64,000 bases of DNA, from positions 572,812 through 636,811 of the forward strand of contig MNCI01008930.1 in assembly GCA_015680685.1 (NCBI GenBank), written 5' to 3'. The position numbers and the translations under genes were made by a program. Source of the DNA: Gnetum montanum. Lineage: Eukaryota > Streptophyta > Gnetopsida > Gnetales > Gnetaceae. Below are positions 22,829 through 34,339 of the stretch, in pieces (within the stretch, counting starts at the first letter, position 1; the number at the start of each line of letters is the position of its first letter). The notes beneath the pieces are model-generated. The model saw only the letters and a list, made by a program, of their open reading frames with translations. It was not told where the DNA came from and ran no database searches.

Positions 22829-23426
22829 CCCCAATGAGCAATGCTCAAAGGGTTGGAAAAATTTGGTTGGCAAGGTTGGAAAATTGAGAATTCTGTTGGT
22901 AAGTTGGAAAATTTCAGCGGTTGGCATCGTTTGCATTAGCACTTGGCATTAGCTTTTCTCTTGTTGGCATTTTGCACTATTAGCTTTTGAGCTTGTACCC
23001 AAAAAATGTAGTTGACGTATTTCGAGCGTTCCGGTCATTCTTGGACTCTCCATGCACCTCCAGCATTGTATAACTTGTTATACATTTTTAGGAAAAAAAG
23101 AGAATCAAACCCATGACTTTGCGGTGGTGTATTTTCTTACCCTAGTCACTCTGTTATTTCTTCATTGTCATCATTGTTCAGCATCATTTTCTTTATCATC
23201 GCATTTATTGATCATCGGTTAGATCTCATGTATTTCACACTTAAAAAAATGTTTACAAAAGGTTAAGTTACATAGGTTAAGTCCCAGCTTGATTGACTAG
23301 ACTGTTCAGGGCATCTTGTTTCCATTTTATCCAGCACAACCCTCGCACGGATTCGGGGTTAAAACTATTCACCCGACAACCTCTCGGTGTTTCCAACCAC
23401 CGACATTTTCGGTCGCTATAGTTTTC

Positions 23427-23445
23427 TAGTGCTAGAAGGAGGGCC
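23427..23445 (+). other. Primer-binding site of element C
   Basis: TAGTGCTAGAAGGAGGGCC, six bases after the LTR, corresponds to TGGTGGTAGAAGGAGGGCC of B. The first G has mutated to A. Confidence 0.55.
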
Positions 23446-23739
23446 TTTTGGTTCCTTATCCCTATTTATTGATAGTCCTGCATGCATTCTACACCCCGTC
23501 AAGCACTAACGTAAACGTGACACCTTTTTTTGGCTATTTACGCATCATGTGGTGCAGATCGATCACCAAAATGGTTTCTTTGGAATCTTGCAGGATAGAA
23601 AGCCTTCGATCACTATTCGATCTCCTTGTTTTCTTCATTTGAAAACCCCTTTTATTTTAGCCTTATGAAAATGATTTCCTCAAGCACTGTAGTTACTACC
23701 TCTAACGTTGACGTTTCCCTTTTGGTTCAGGGCACCACA

Positions 23740-24348
23740 GGTGCTAAGAAATCACTCAGCCCAGTGCAAGAGCTATGCTAATCTCTCAGTATCCAAAACT
23801 AATCACTTGAGAGCTTGGCACAACAATACGAGCAATACAACTTTCTTTGCACTAAGGTTCAGGAAAATCTTCCCTTAGAAGCACAAGAACTCGAAGACAA
23901 ACGTAGCTTCAAGTTCGCTTACTATAATGGGAAGGAATTTATTCCCACTCCTAGTGTTTCCATTCCTCTAACGCAAACGCATCAGTGGATCATAGATTAG
24001 CTAACATGGTTGGCTAGGCCTAGGGATCTGTGAGACACGATGCCTTACTATGACAAGGAATTCCAAGATGAGCAAGAGGAAATGGATTCCTAGTCTAAAG
24101 ATGGGGGTCAAATCAACCCTACCACCATCCCTCCCATCCCATCTTTCTAGATGAATCCACTCTTTACCGTTTCTCCCTTTATGATCACGTCCACATTGTC
24201 ACAACCTGTAGTATCATCGGCAATGGGTAGTCATGTCATGCCATCGGTGTATCAACATGCCTATTCTCCCATCTCATTCTCAACCACTATCCCTTTGCAA
24301 ACTATTTCACAATCCATTCCTGCCTTGCACCATGCACCAACCATGGCT

Positions 24349-24382
<34 letters not shown>

Positions 24383-26330
24383 NNNCATCATAGCTACATG
24401 CAGCTCCCACAATCATTCCAGTGTCTACACCTATTCTGCCATTAGCGGCAGGTCCACCCCCAACCACGTGGTTAACCCCATTCACTTCCCCTTCTGTTTC
24501 ACAGTCATTGCAAATGTCTCACTACGCTTGCCACCAAATATACCAGGTCCCAAAAATGGTACAACCAAGCATGAGACGATGGTCTGTCCCACTAGCCACA
24601 CAAATGGCCTACCCTATGGCACAACTAGTGGCTGCCACTCCAACAGCACCACCTACTAGGTGGTGGATAGCACAACTAGCACCTTTCATAGGGGCCACCC
24701 CAACAGCACTGCCTATGGGTCACGTCGCTACACCTGGCATTCCATAGATGGGAGCTTCCCTTGTAGCTCTCCAACCATCTACATCATCCCTAGGTCTAGA
24801 TCAAGCATTCCAGGTTATCCATACCGTTACTAAGAAAATCAGATGCCTTAAGGCTATCGGTTCTGACATGGTACAAGTCATGAATTTCTACCATGATGAT
24901 CTATAAGCCTGGTAGTTCCCATGTTAACACTACCCCCCGGGATGCCACTCCCGCACTTCACAAAATACAATGGCGAGGGTGATCCCAATGCCCATCTTGT
25001 TATGTTTAGATTTGATTCCCTTCTTTGGTAAGAATGGCCACACACAATCATCCATGTCTTTGCTATGTCTCTGATGAGCAAAGCTCTGGACTAGTATTGC
25101 GCACTCCCACGCTCCTCCATCTCAACCCTAGAGGAGATGCTAACCTAGTTTGTAACATGTTTCAAGTATAGCTTAAGACCAGAGGTTACACTAGATCAGT
25201 TAATGAGTGTCAAACAAGATCCACTTGAACTGGTCCAGAAATTCATACAACGGTGGAGCGCTACCCTTAACGAGATCCACAAACCCATCGCAGAGGCCCA
25301 CTTGCTAACCATCTTTAAGGGTGCAGTGAACAACTTCATTAAGTCCAAACTATACTATCTCGCTCCATAGACTCTTAGTCAGGCTTTTTCCTAGACCAAG
25401 AGCATAAAATACATGGCTGAGGCAAGCAAAGACCGAGCCTATGTTGCATATAAGAACACCTTTGTGAAGAAGGATAAAGACAAGGGTAAGGTTGCAACAG
25501 CCACAGTGGCTGCTATGGCAAATGAAGCCAAGCCCAAAAAAATAACAAGAAGGAAGCCGCACTAGCAACTAACCCTGCACCTGTAGCAAACAATGTAGCC
25601 CAACCTTTGACATTGGCACCCGAGGCATCCACACTACCCAAACCTAACTTTGACCTTAAAGATCACTCTAAGTATACCTCGCTATCCATCAAGCCTTTAG
25701 AGTTTTTTAAGCAATTACTGGGGGCAGGGTATATCCAACACAAGCAGATGTCAGAGGAGGGAGCCAAACAACATCAATGGTACTATGAGCTCATTAGGAA
25801 CCCCTCGTTCACTTTGCCCAATGAGCCACCAGTTCCTAAGAATTTTAGACTGGAGTGGTTCTGTGACTACCATCAGTAATGTGGTCACGATACGGATTAC
25901 TGCCTGGCGCTAAAGGATGACATCCAAAGAATGATTGATCAAGGGAAACTAGTTTTAGATGAAAGCAACCCAGTGCATCCCGAAAATCAATCTTTGCATG
26001 TCTACATGGATCCACTTAACACCAACAACACCGATTACATCATCAACACTATCAACGTTGACAATAACCCCAAGTCGTCCTAACAGCCATTTGTGGTTCA
26101 TGTGCCTCAGTGTAGCGCACCAACACCACCAGTGGCAAAGAAAAATCCATAGCAACCATTTGTCCTAAGGATCCCTCCCCAAAAATCCTCCCTTGCACCT
26201 CTTGTAAGCAAAACCTCACCACCACCAACTGCATTAACACCGCAAGCACCATTTATCATCAGGGGGCCAAGCCAATCAACCGGTCCCACCCTGCATAAGA
26301 CAGTACCATAGCCTTCTCATCCAAATAAAA
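23740..26330 (+). pseudogene. gag: gag of element C (Tat-like)
   Basis: The N-terminal domain is open over 23815-24000 (QQYEQYNFLCTKVQENLP; KRSFKFAYYNGKEF), with clear relatives in B (about 3600) and D (about 52450). A Pro/Ser/Thr-rich linker contains a C homopolymer coding for a proline run, next to the N gap. The capsid part is at 24940-25560 (TKYNGEGDPNAHLVMFRF, FVTCFKYSLRPEVTLDQL, IQRWSATLNEIHKPI), and FDLKDHSKYTSL precedes the nucleocapsid knuckle CDYHQ-x-CGHDTDYC at about 25860. Then come repeats of the form QPFVVHVP and APFIIRGP. Frames change near 24910 and 25560, and several TAG/TAA stops occur. Confidence 0.85.
24350..24385. repeat. Poly-C run ending in an N gap
   Basis: About 33 consecutive C followed by three N inside C gag. 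It encodes prolines on the plus strand. The run length is unreliable and the N marks an unresolved stretch of the assembly. Confidence 0.95.
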
Positions 26331-26399
26331 GAGAAAAGCACTTGATAGGTGAGGCATCAATGGAACGCACCATCCCAGGTACTTCCAACCCTATGTCTT

Positions 26400-26765
26400 C
26401 ACCCTCTACATCTACATCCTCGTTGCTAAAATATAACGTTGCTACGTTATTCCTTAAGTCATTCAATGGGGCACAGGTTGTGGATAAACTGGGTTTTTTG
26501 GACCAAATCAAACCCATGAAAACATCATTCTTTAAGTCATTCAATGGGGCATGGGTTGTGGTGAAAGGCACTGTCCACATTGACTTTGTGGCAAGGGACT
26601 AGTTCCCTATGAATGCAACGTTTATCGTGGTGGAAGAGATGCCCAGGTTTAACTTGATCTTGGGGAGGTCATGGTTAGGACAACTTAGGGCTGTCTCTTT
26701 ACCCATACATCAGGAGATCCATCTACCCTATGCAGGCAGGGAGGTGGTGATCCATGGTGACGAGT
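26400..26765 (+). pseudogene. Protease remnant of element C, active site lost
   Basis: VVDKLGFLDQIKPMKTSFF, SFNGAWVVVKGTVHIDFVA, FNLILGRSWLGQLRAV and IHQEIHLPYAGREVVIHGD match the protease of B. The part that should hold DDGAATN is missing. Instead a piece reading LKSFNGAQ occurs before VVDKLG and again after it (SFNGAW), pointing to a small rearrangement that replaced the catalytic segment. Cannot be active. Confidence 0.8.
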
Positions 26766-27159
26766 AGCAATGCAAGCAATAAATAACATAGATATGGAGT
26801 AAGGCTCAGAGGTCATAACCTTTGAGAATGAGGTGCCTATCTCCGTAGATACTAACTGTTTAGCAAAAGAGCCAACCCAACAAACCAGCTCAGAAAATGA
26901 AAATGTGTGGGCTGAGTTGCCCTTCCAAGTGGAGGAAAATGATATAGACAAGTATCGTAGCAAAGCATCTCGGCCCTATGTCTCACCAAATCCACGATGG
27001 ATTAGAAAGCAGTTATGCATAGCATAGTAACCCCACTACTTCCTGCCTAGTTAACATCCATTGTACACTTATTACTTATTGACTTCACATACATCCATCT
27101 ATGCTAGGTTGCCTAACTAAATCCTTTAAAGCATTCACACACCCTTTTTTCTTACATCA
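26766..27159. other. Spacer after protease of C
   Basis: The frame continues as a Glu/Asn-rich peptide (NDIDKYRSKASRPYV; about 26820-27027), then stops. It may be the end of the gag-protease ORF. Nothing else recognised. Confidence 0.5.
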
Positions 27160-27345
27160 TCGTAATGGCCCGAAATGGCCTAAAACTACACATGGCCCAA
27201 AATGACCTAAAACTACGTAGTCACGATGGCTCAAAAATGGCCTAAAACTGGCAAAATTTTTTCTTTTTTTCACATTACCCCATGGCCTAAGATGGCCCAA
27301 AACAAAGCACGACCTGAAATGGCCTAAAACTAAGACATATTAAAA
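27160..27345 (+). repeat. Post-protease repeat array of C
   Basis: Six or so units of the form ATGGCCCGAAATGGCCTAAAACTA, 25-35 bases each. The array lies just beyond the 3' end of the antisense gene; the equivalent positions in D (48480-48790) and B (7030-7090) have the same words. Confidence 0.85.
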
Positions 27346-27601
27346 ACATAAAAACCAATCACATAGATAACATAACCTGGAATAATATAAATCTTGTCAT
27401 AATTATTTTTTCATTCAAGGTGTCACTTAAACAATGTTTGCAATAGCTTTGCAAAAATACAAAATACAAAATGAATAGCCCTTGTTCTCATTATCATCTT
27501 CTTCATCTTGAATCTGCATCATAAAAATAAAGTAGTCAACTAGAGTTACACATGAAGGCTAGAATAAAACCTAAATTGTTGCATCGCAGAAAGTGACTAA
27601 C

Positions 27602-28392
27602 CCGAGATGGCCCAACATCTGTCTCAGTGGGTATGTGATCCAATCTGATCCCAAGGCAGTGCCAAACCTCCTCCTTTGTAATATCTAGCTAGATTCGATC
27701 ACTCAATTCAGCATTTGTAGCAACTCTTTCCTTTTCGATGGTCGTCCATCTTGGCAGCCCTAGAGAAAAGGAGGTAATGGCAGTCTCACCTGTGGGAAGG
27801 TTCACTTCCCACTCAAGGGATTCACTGACCACCACTTGTTGCATGAACTTGTTGTAGGCCTCAGAAGCACCAATGGCATCCAAGAATTCTTCATGAGTAT
27901 ACAACTTCACTGAAGCATTCTGGTATTGTTTGCGGTAGGTGGCACGTTCTAGTTTATACATATGCTTGTGGTTTTTCTGGGACTTCCCCCACTCATAAAC
28001 TCTCATGCTATAATCCTTCTAGTCTTGGTTCTTCTGGGCCAACAAGTCCATCTGCATCCACTGCTCAATTATCTCATGGGTGGCCTCATTGTTGCACCGC
28101 ACAGCTGTGTGCCAACTGCCATCATTGGTATCACGGGCTAGGAGGAACTTGTTCGTAGAGCAGAGGTCTCCCACCTTAGCAGTCAGGTTGGCCTTCTCTT
28201 TCTTGAGCCTCTATACTTTTTTCCACAAGTCTTTACTCACTCACCCACACTCCCATAAGGAGTGTGCCAAGTGCAATGCACATTTTCTAGCCTCATCGTA
28301 TATGCGACGAGGCACCTTGGTTACTTCAGGTGGGAATGTAGGCACAACATCGACCTTCACTACTTGTTTCAGGTTCCACTTGAGGTGAGAAG
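27602..28392 (-). pseudogene. Antisense gene of C, exon 7 (best-preserved block)
   Basis: It reads VDVVPTFPPEVTKVPRRI, then LWECG and a Lys-rich likely helical stretch (LKKEKANLTAKVGDL), then EIIEQWMQMDLLAQKNQD, VYEWGKSQKNHKHMYKLE and EEFLDAIGASEAYNKFM. The stretch 28006-27689 is open for 105 codons. The D exon at 47286-48107 has EIIMQRL, DLLAQENQDW, VYQWKQTQKNHKHHYK and FVEVIGRKQAYELF in the same order. Such matching with conservative replacements indicates selection on protein sequence in this strand. Coordinates come from splice signals. Confidence 0.82.
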
Positions 28393-29334
28393 CTATTGAC
28401 CACACATAAAAATTCATTGGTCATAGTAGTGTAGAAAAATTTAGCAATCCAAAAGGTCTAGCATAGAAACTCGAAGAGCCTAGCATAGCCACTTCACTTA
28501 CCCACTTCCAGATCGACCTACTTGAGATGGTCAATCATGCCATCGACAACCGCTTGCATGAATGCAAACTTGTCAAGGGTTTTAAACCATGGTTCCAGTT
28601 GGATCAAGGAAGGTCCTGCAATGCCAACTACGGTGTCTACCATATAGTCAAACGTGTCAGTCATGACTTACATGGACTATAATAAAGCAGGTAAGTAATG
28701 CAAACAATAGTGTAAAGGCTCCTACCTAGCAAACCCTTAGCGGTGATAACCAGGGGGGAGGGGGGGCGAGGTCACCCATCAACATACTATTGAATATATG
28801 GTCAAACTCACCAGCATCTAGTTGTAGCTCTCCTCCTCCTAGCTGGCTTAAAGCTATGGTATCACCCTCTACATTCATCTGCTCCTCTGATGCTGAAATG
28901 CATTTAGCAAACAGATCATTAGCAGAGGTCCCCTCCCAATTGACATGAGCTTCTTTTTTATTTGTTGTGGCCTTTCTTTTTAAGGCACCAGCATCCTCCT
29001 CATCAGTGGAGAAATCCTCCTCATCGGTAAAAATATCCTCATCATCAGTAGGAGCATTTTCTTCATCAATGGGAGCTCCTTCTCTCTTGACTGAGGCCCT
29101 TCCCTCTATGGCCGAGGCCCCTGCATCTTTATTAGCCGCCCCCAGTTTGAGGGCCAACATCTCTTCATTGCCTTCTTCTTCTTCTTCTTCTTCTAGCAGT
29201 AAAGCAAGTTCACATTAGGCCATAGCATATTAACTTAAGAACAATGCTACACTATGCTACGCTACCTAGCATAGCACAGCATACCAAGCATTAATCAAAT
29301 AAGCAAAGAAACAAACATAGAAAAAAAAATTTAC

Positions 29335-30349
29335 CAATAGGAGGTTGTATTCTGCATAACTTAAACCACAATTTCTGGCCCCCTTCTTCGTTTGTAGGGG
29401 GAGACTTCTCAACCAGATGAGACCTCTTACACTGCAACTTAGTGGCCACTATCTCTGTGATGAGACGTTTACCCTATGATATGCTACCCATAGTAGTAGG
29501 GGGCACCTCTCTTATGTTGTCCTAGCCACAGAAGTTGCTGGGCACCCAATCCCTAGTTGTCATTGAAAATGACTCCCCGATGGCTTCTAGGGGATCTTGG
29601 GCTCAGGTGGTCCATAAGACTTGGCAAATCCATGCTTTGGAAATTTGGTTACGATCTTGCATCACCTAGACTCCATTCTCATAGACCACCAAGAATTCCA
29701 CAAAGCACCAGAAGCAAGCTATGAAGAAGGCATGATGCACATTGAAATGGAACTCAGGCTTCTTATGAAGCTTGATCATTTTAGCTTGCAAACCTTTGCA
29801 CAAGTGCTTGGCCTAGTTGTAATGGGCCCCATCTTCCATGACCTTCCTCATTACCCAAGCTTGTTTAATCCCAATGATCTTGCCTTAGGATAGTAGCTTG
29901 GGGAAAGCATGGGCACGGAAGATGGGGTAAATCATTTTGGCCGCTTTTGACTTGATCACTTCAATGGGGATTCCCTTTCATCTTTTATCTTGCCCTAGCC
30001 ACTCCTCAATGTCCCTCTGATGGTTTGCCTCCTTTTTTATCTTTGCTCCTATAGAAAGACCATCAGCATGGGCACCGAAGAGGTCTACGAATAGTTGGTC
30101 ATTGATCTCAAGGACCACCAACACACCATGCACACATGTGTGGAAGCTATCCACCTTTTCAAAAAAGGATTTGGCTAGGGCAAGCATTTCAGCAGCAAGG
30201 ACACTTGTCCTAAAGGTTTTTGGTGAGCGATTCTAGGACCCCATTGCAAAGCTAGCATTGGATCTCATCCACTTCCCTATACTTGAAGTAGATGTTGGCC
30301 TTGTGATGTCCAGAGGTGATCACTATCACCTCCTTGGATTTCTTTACCG
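29335..30349 (-). pseudogene. Antisense gene of C, exon 4
   Basis: The acceptor GCTACAG precedes VKKSKEVIVITSGH (about 30340). Conserved with D are VHGVLVVLEINDQLFVDLFG, AKIKKEANHQRDIEEWLGQ (about 30010), YPIFRAHAFPKLL, AWVMRKVMEDGAHYN and LHKKPEFHFNVHHAFF (about 29730). Stops are few. The donor at 29334 (GTAAAT) ends the exon. Confidence 0.78.
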
Positions 30350-31888
30350 CTGTAGCAATTTCCACATGAAAGAAAGAAAAAAATTAAACAAAGCAAAAAA
30401 CCATGACACCCATGCATATATTCTCAGTAGAAGAAAACTCCTGTAGCACCATCTGTGCCAAGGCCAATGAATCTGTATCACCGTGAAGCCCACTCTTGTT
30501 GATGAAACACCTGGTAACGAAAATACATTATTAATATTTTCCAAGCGTAGCATGCATTGCATAGTGTATCCGAATATGTTTACAGAACTCACCCACCAGC
30601 ATAGTAAATAGTTCCTGGTGGGTTTTGAAAGTAGCTTCCCATGTGGTAGGTAATAAACAACATGTTGTACTGATGGTAGCAATTATATTCAGGCATTTCC
30701 AAGATCCAAGCTAGATGCTTCAAGTTTTTTGGGGGCTGATTGGATCCTTCTCCCTACCCATTCCTAATTGCTCCATTAGTTAAGAATCTCAAAATACCCT
30801 GATTTTCCCTAGGAAATAGGATTTTTGTTATTACAGCTACTACATTCTTTGATAAGTGTGACCAAATGATCACACTAAAATGCTGGAGGAGAAATTGCAA
30901 GAAGTCTCGTCCACCTTCCTTAAACTAGACCACCTACTATCCCACATGTGCATGGGGCGGAGGAATGTTGGCCACTAGTACGCTTAAGCAATACAAGATC
31001 CCTACAATTTCTAGGACGATCAAAATCAACCTTAGCATCACCTTACATAATACAATATCAAATGTTAACATCATGTTCGAGCGAAGTTAGCTTGTAGCGT
31101 AGCAGAACTAGTGGTTGGAAAATAGCGTAGCATAGTTCTTCCCTTGCATATAGTGTAGAAAAAGCATAAAGGCAATAGCATACCAGAACTAACATAGCAT
31201 AGCAATAGAAATTTTAATGAGAATTTTAAACAAGAAAGGATTCAATACACTGCAGTCATTTCAAAAAAATTTCTGCCTGACAAAATGATTTGCATTATGC
31301 TATGATAGACAAGTGTTACGTTGTCAACTCACGGACATGACCAAACCCTCTTGAGGGTCATACGCTATGCTATTTGCATGCTAAGTTGTTAAAATCACCT
31401 AAGCCTCTACGGTTGGGCAGCTGTAGCAATGGTGGTCTTGGCAACACTACATGCAACCTTAGTGTAACACCCGTACATCCATCGTAGCCAAATCGTCACC
31501 AGTGGTGGTTTAATGGACAAAATAACAATAAAAGTAATGACATAAAACATAGATTTTGAAACAAAAATAGAAGAAAAAATAGAAATCATAAGCAACAACA
31601 ATAGCATGAAAATTAGAGACAGTGTAGCAACTTACTAGGCTGATGGAGTTTCCTCCCGCACTACAATATGCATCTGTGAAAGATGCCCCAGGGTGTCTTT
31701 CACTTGGTCTACCTTGGCAAGTGCTAGGTATTTGTGTTCTCTCTTAGGTGCCATCATCTCGGTTGCAGATTCTTTCTTAGTCGATATGCTAAACCGCCTT
31801 ACTCCTAGTTGGCACAACTGCTCTATGCTATGAATGAGGGCTCTACGTTGTTATGGAGAAAATGACGAGTTTATCGGGGGTAAACCCC

Positions 31889-31896
31889 TATTTATA
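31889..31896 (-). promoter_or_regulatory. TATA box of the antisense gene in C
   Basis: TATAAATA on the minus strand in GGCTATAAATAGGGG, 132 bases before the ATG at 31757. The flanking sequence aligns with the region around 43010 in D (TTAATT, TTTCACC, CATTTTC, GCATAGxGCAGTTG in the same order). Confidence 0.7.
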
Positions 31897-32059
31897 GCCA
31901 ATACGGTGAAAAGAAACTTGACATTCTCTCTCCCCAATTAATGTGGAATGTTTCATACAGTGTAGTACTCCCATTATAGCGTAGAAGCATTTTTTGCATC
32001 ATTACAGGTGGGCCCAACCGAAAACTTTCACCCACCTCAAACTAGTTGTTTGCCTTCGC

Positions 32060-32490
32060 TAGAATAACAAATTAGCAGTCCACAAAAACCTTAATTTAGT
32101 AATTTTAACTCACAACCTCAACTTGTTAGTGGTGCACAAAGACCCTAAATTAGCAACTCTGACGCATAGTTTCAACCGAGTTAGTGGTCCATAAAGACCT
32201 TCAACTAGCAGTTCTGATGCATAGATTCGATCTCGTTAGCAGTCCTTAAAGACCTTAAACTAATACCTCATAGTTTTGCTAGAATAGCTCTTTAGTGGTC
32301 CGCAAAGACCTTAAATTAGCAATTTTGATCCATAGCTTCAATCTCATTAGTGGTCTGTGAAGACCTTAAACTAATACTTTTAATTCATGAATCTAGCCCG
32401 TTAGCAGTCTGCAAAGACCTTAAACTAGTCGTTTTACACTTTTGCATTTAGGTGGTCCACGACAACCTTAAAATGAAAAACTGAAAACTT
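32060..32490 (+). repeat. Pre-RT repeat array of C
   Basis: Seven or so units of about 58-60 bases with the core AGTCC-x-CAAAGACCTTAAACTAGCA, separated by TTTTGATxCATAGxTTCxATCTCGTT-like spacers. Located between the antisense promoter and the start of RT. Confidence 0.85.
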
Positions 32491-32603
32491 TGTATCATGT
32501 TTTCGATCATTTAAGTTTCTTCATATTTTGTTATTTCTTTGTAAATGTCTGTTGTGTGTTGCTACTACAAACAGGTATCCCTTGACTTGGCTTTTATCGC
32601 ATT

Positions 32604-33866
32604 GTGGTAGGTTGTGCAAGAATAGCAATGCATCACTATCTTTCTTCACCTCTAGCCTTAACAGGTCCACATGGAGAGCTTGCAATACAACTAAACCCAG
32701 AGTCAATAGACTGGGGATCATCTGCAAATAGCACTGTAGCATCCTTAGAAACATCCCTAGACTGGCCTAAACATTTGGTCCAAGCCCTAGATTTAGAGGC
32801 TAGGAATGTAATTGAGGATCCTCTCATTGAGATGCTTGTGACCACATCTAAGGGGAAAATAAAAATGTTAAAACTTAGCTCCCTCCTAGAACCACAAACA
32901 CATAAAGATGTGTCCAAGATACTGCAAGACAACATCGAGGTCTTCGCATGGTCATACAATGACATGCTAGGTTTAGATCCGAGGCTTGTACAACAAAACA
33001 TTGTCTTAGATCCACATATGAAAGAAGTTAAGTAGAAGGCTAGCAAGGTTAAACCATAGATTACACTAGCCATACAGGATGAAATCACCAAACTATATTA
33101 GGCTAGTTTCATTCGAGCAATTGATTACTCAGAGTGGGTGTCAAACATCGTTGTGGTTTCTAAGAAAATAGGAGGAATATGAATCTGTATAGACTTCTGG
33201 GATCTTAACAAAGCCACGATCAAGGATGACTTCCCACTATTGAGTATTCATCAACTCATCGATACTACAGCTAGTCATGCTCTGTTATCCTTCATGGATG
33301 GTTTCTCCGGCTACAACCAAATTCACATCAACCCAAAGCATCAGTTAACAACAACTTTCGTGACCCCATGGGGTTCTTTTTGTTACACTATGATGCCCTT
33401 TGTGCTCAAAAATGCTAGAGCAACTAACCAGAGAGCCATGACATACATTTTTAGTGACTACATTCTAGAAACGTTGAATAACTACATGGATGACATAGCG
33501 GTCAAATCTAAAGAGGCCGCTGATCATCCCAACAATCTAGGTGTAGTTCTCAAGTACTGCCAAATGCATGATTTACACCTTAACCCAAAAAAGTATGTCT
33601 TCGGGGTGAGAACTAGATGCATGTTAGGGTTTGTAGTATCGAAGGCTAGAATATGAGTGCACCCTAACAAAGTTAAGGCCATTTTTAATCTAGCACCCCC
33701 TACAAACCTTAAAGAATTACGCAGGTTCCAAGGTAAAGTACGATTCATCAGAAGGTTTATAGCAAAGTTGACTGACAAGTTACAACCCATGCAACATCTA
33801 CTAAAGAAACAGGTTAACTTCGAATGGACAACACAATGCCAACAAGCCTTTGAGGATCTGAAATAA
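32604..33866 (+). pseudogene. Reverse transcriptase of element C
   Basis: The connector ALDLEARNVIEDPLIEML and NIEVFAWSYNDMLGLDP leads into the RT fingers (SEWVSNIVVVSKK, ICIDFWDLNKATIKDDFP at about 33185). The motif with the first catalytic Asp, FMDGFSGYNQIHI, is at 33293. The FGLKNA motif is altered to FVLKNA, and the catalytic NNYMDDIAVKS is intact at 33478. The thumb is FNLAPPTNLKELRRFQGKV, RRFIAKLTDKLQPM. The frame is the same from 32604 to about 35215, broken only by stops (mostly TAG, some TGA), so this pol decayed by substitution. Confidence 0.9.
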
Positions 33867-34270
33867 GAGCTTTTACACCTCTCGATAATGTACCCATCAT
33901 AGAGGGATAAGCCTTTCTTCGTCTACCTTGACACCTCAGAAAAGTCTGTCGCAAAACTGTTATGTCAAAAATGAGACGATAGCTTTGAGATTCCAGTCTA
34001 TTATCTAAGCCATGCATTGATAGGGTATGAGAGAAAATACAGCGAGGTGGAGAGAAACTACCTTGCCCTAGTCTTTGCATTAAAAAAATGGAGGCATTAT
34101 TTGTTTTGTAGTAAGGTTAACATCATTTGCAAGAGCAATGTACTCTGGGCTATCATAAATAATCTATATGAAAGCAGCAGGATAGCCCAATGGAAAGCCA
34201 TAACTGCAGAATTCGATTTGCATTATGTGATCCAATCATCGATAAAAGGTCAAGCTATAGCTAAGCCACT
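33867..34270 (+). pseudogene. First RNase H of element C
   Basis: FFVYLDTSEKSVAKLL (first Asp present), YSEVERNYLALVFALKKWRHY (Glu present) and RIAQWKAITAEFDLHYVIQ. The third acidic position, normally KADPIKY in this lineage, reads KSNVLWA, so the Asp is lost. It would degrade the RNA of the RNA-DNA hybrid. Confidence 0.8.
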
Positions 34271-34339
34271 CATGATCTCAACCATCAATAATCAGGAAAT
34301 CATAGATCCTAAATTTCCTAATGAGCATGTTAGCACTAT

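Larger units (their letters stand above)
21655..23420 (+). repeat. 5' LTR of element C
   Basis: 1,766 bases starting TGAAACACC and ending GTCGCTATA, matching 37970-39803. TATAAATA is at 22821-22828, preceded by CTCTTGGCCC. Five clusters of GCTATGCTA/TAGCATAGC palindromes lie in the upstream half (21946-22640). The 3' part contains CTCGGTGTTTCCAACC, also seen in decayed form at the end of the D LTR. Confidence 0.92.
27427..31757 (-). pseudogene. Antisense spliced gene of element C, product unknown
   Basis: This gene lies opposite to gag and pol, between protease and RT. It has a TATA box at 31889-31896 and an ATG at 31757 (MMAPKREHKYL). Exons inferred from GT...AG signals and homology to D: 31757-31636; about 31050-30593; 30510 to about 30440; 30349-29335; 29192-28726; 28676-28502; 28392-27602; 27513-27427. 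Introns seen directly include 30592-30511, 29334-29193, 28725-28677 (only 49 bases, probably shortened), 28501-28393 (GTAAGT donor) and 27601-27514. The protein has conserved blocks, an acidic DEED-rich exon (29100-28990) and the acidic end IQDEEDDNE. It matches the gene at 43221-48286 exon by exon. A few stops show decay. I recognise no known family; it could be a captured host gene. Confidence 0.8.

Noticed and set aside
24261-24485. Minus-strand Gly-rich ORF and the overlapping Pro-rich readings
   Set aside because: Produced by the poly-C homopolymer and the N gap in C gag.
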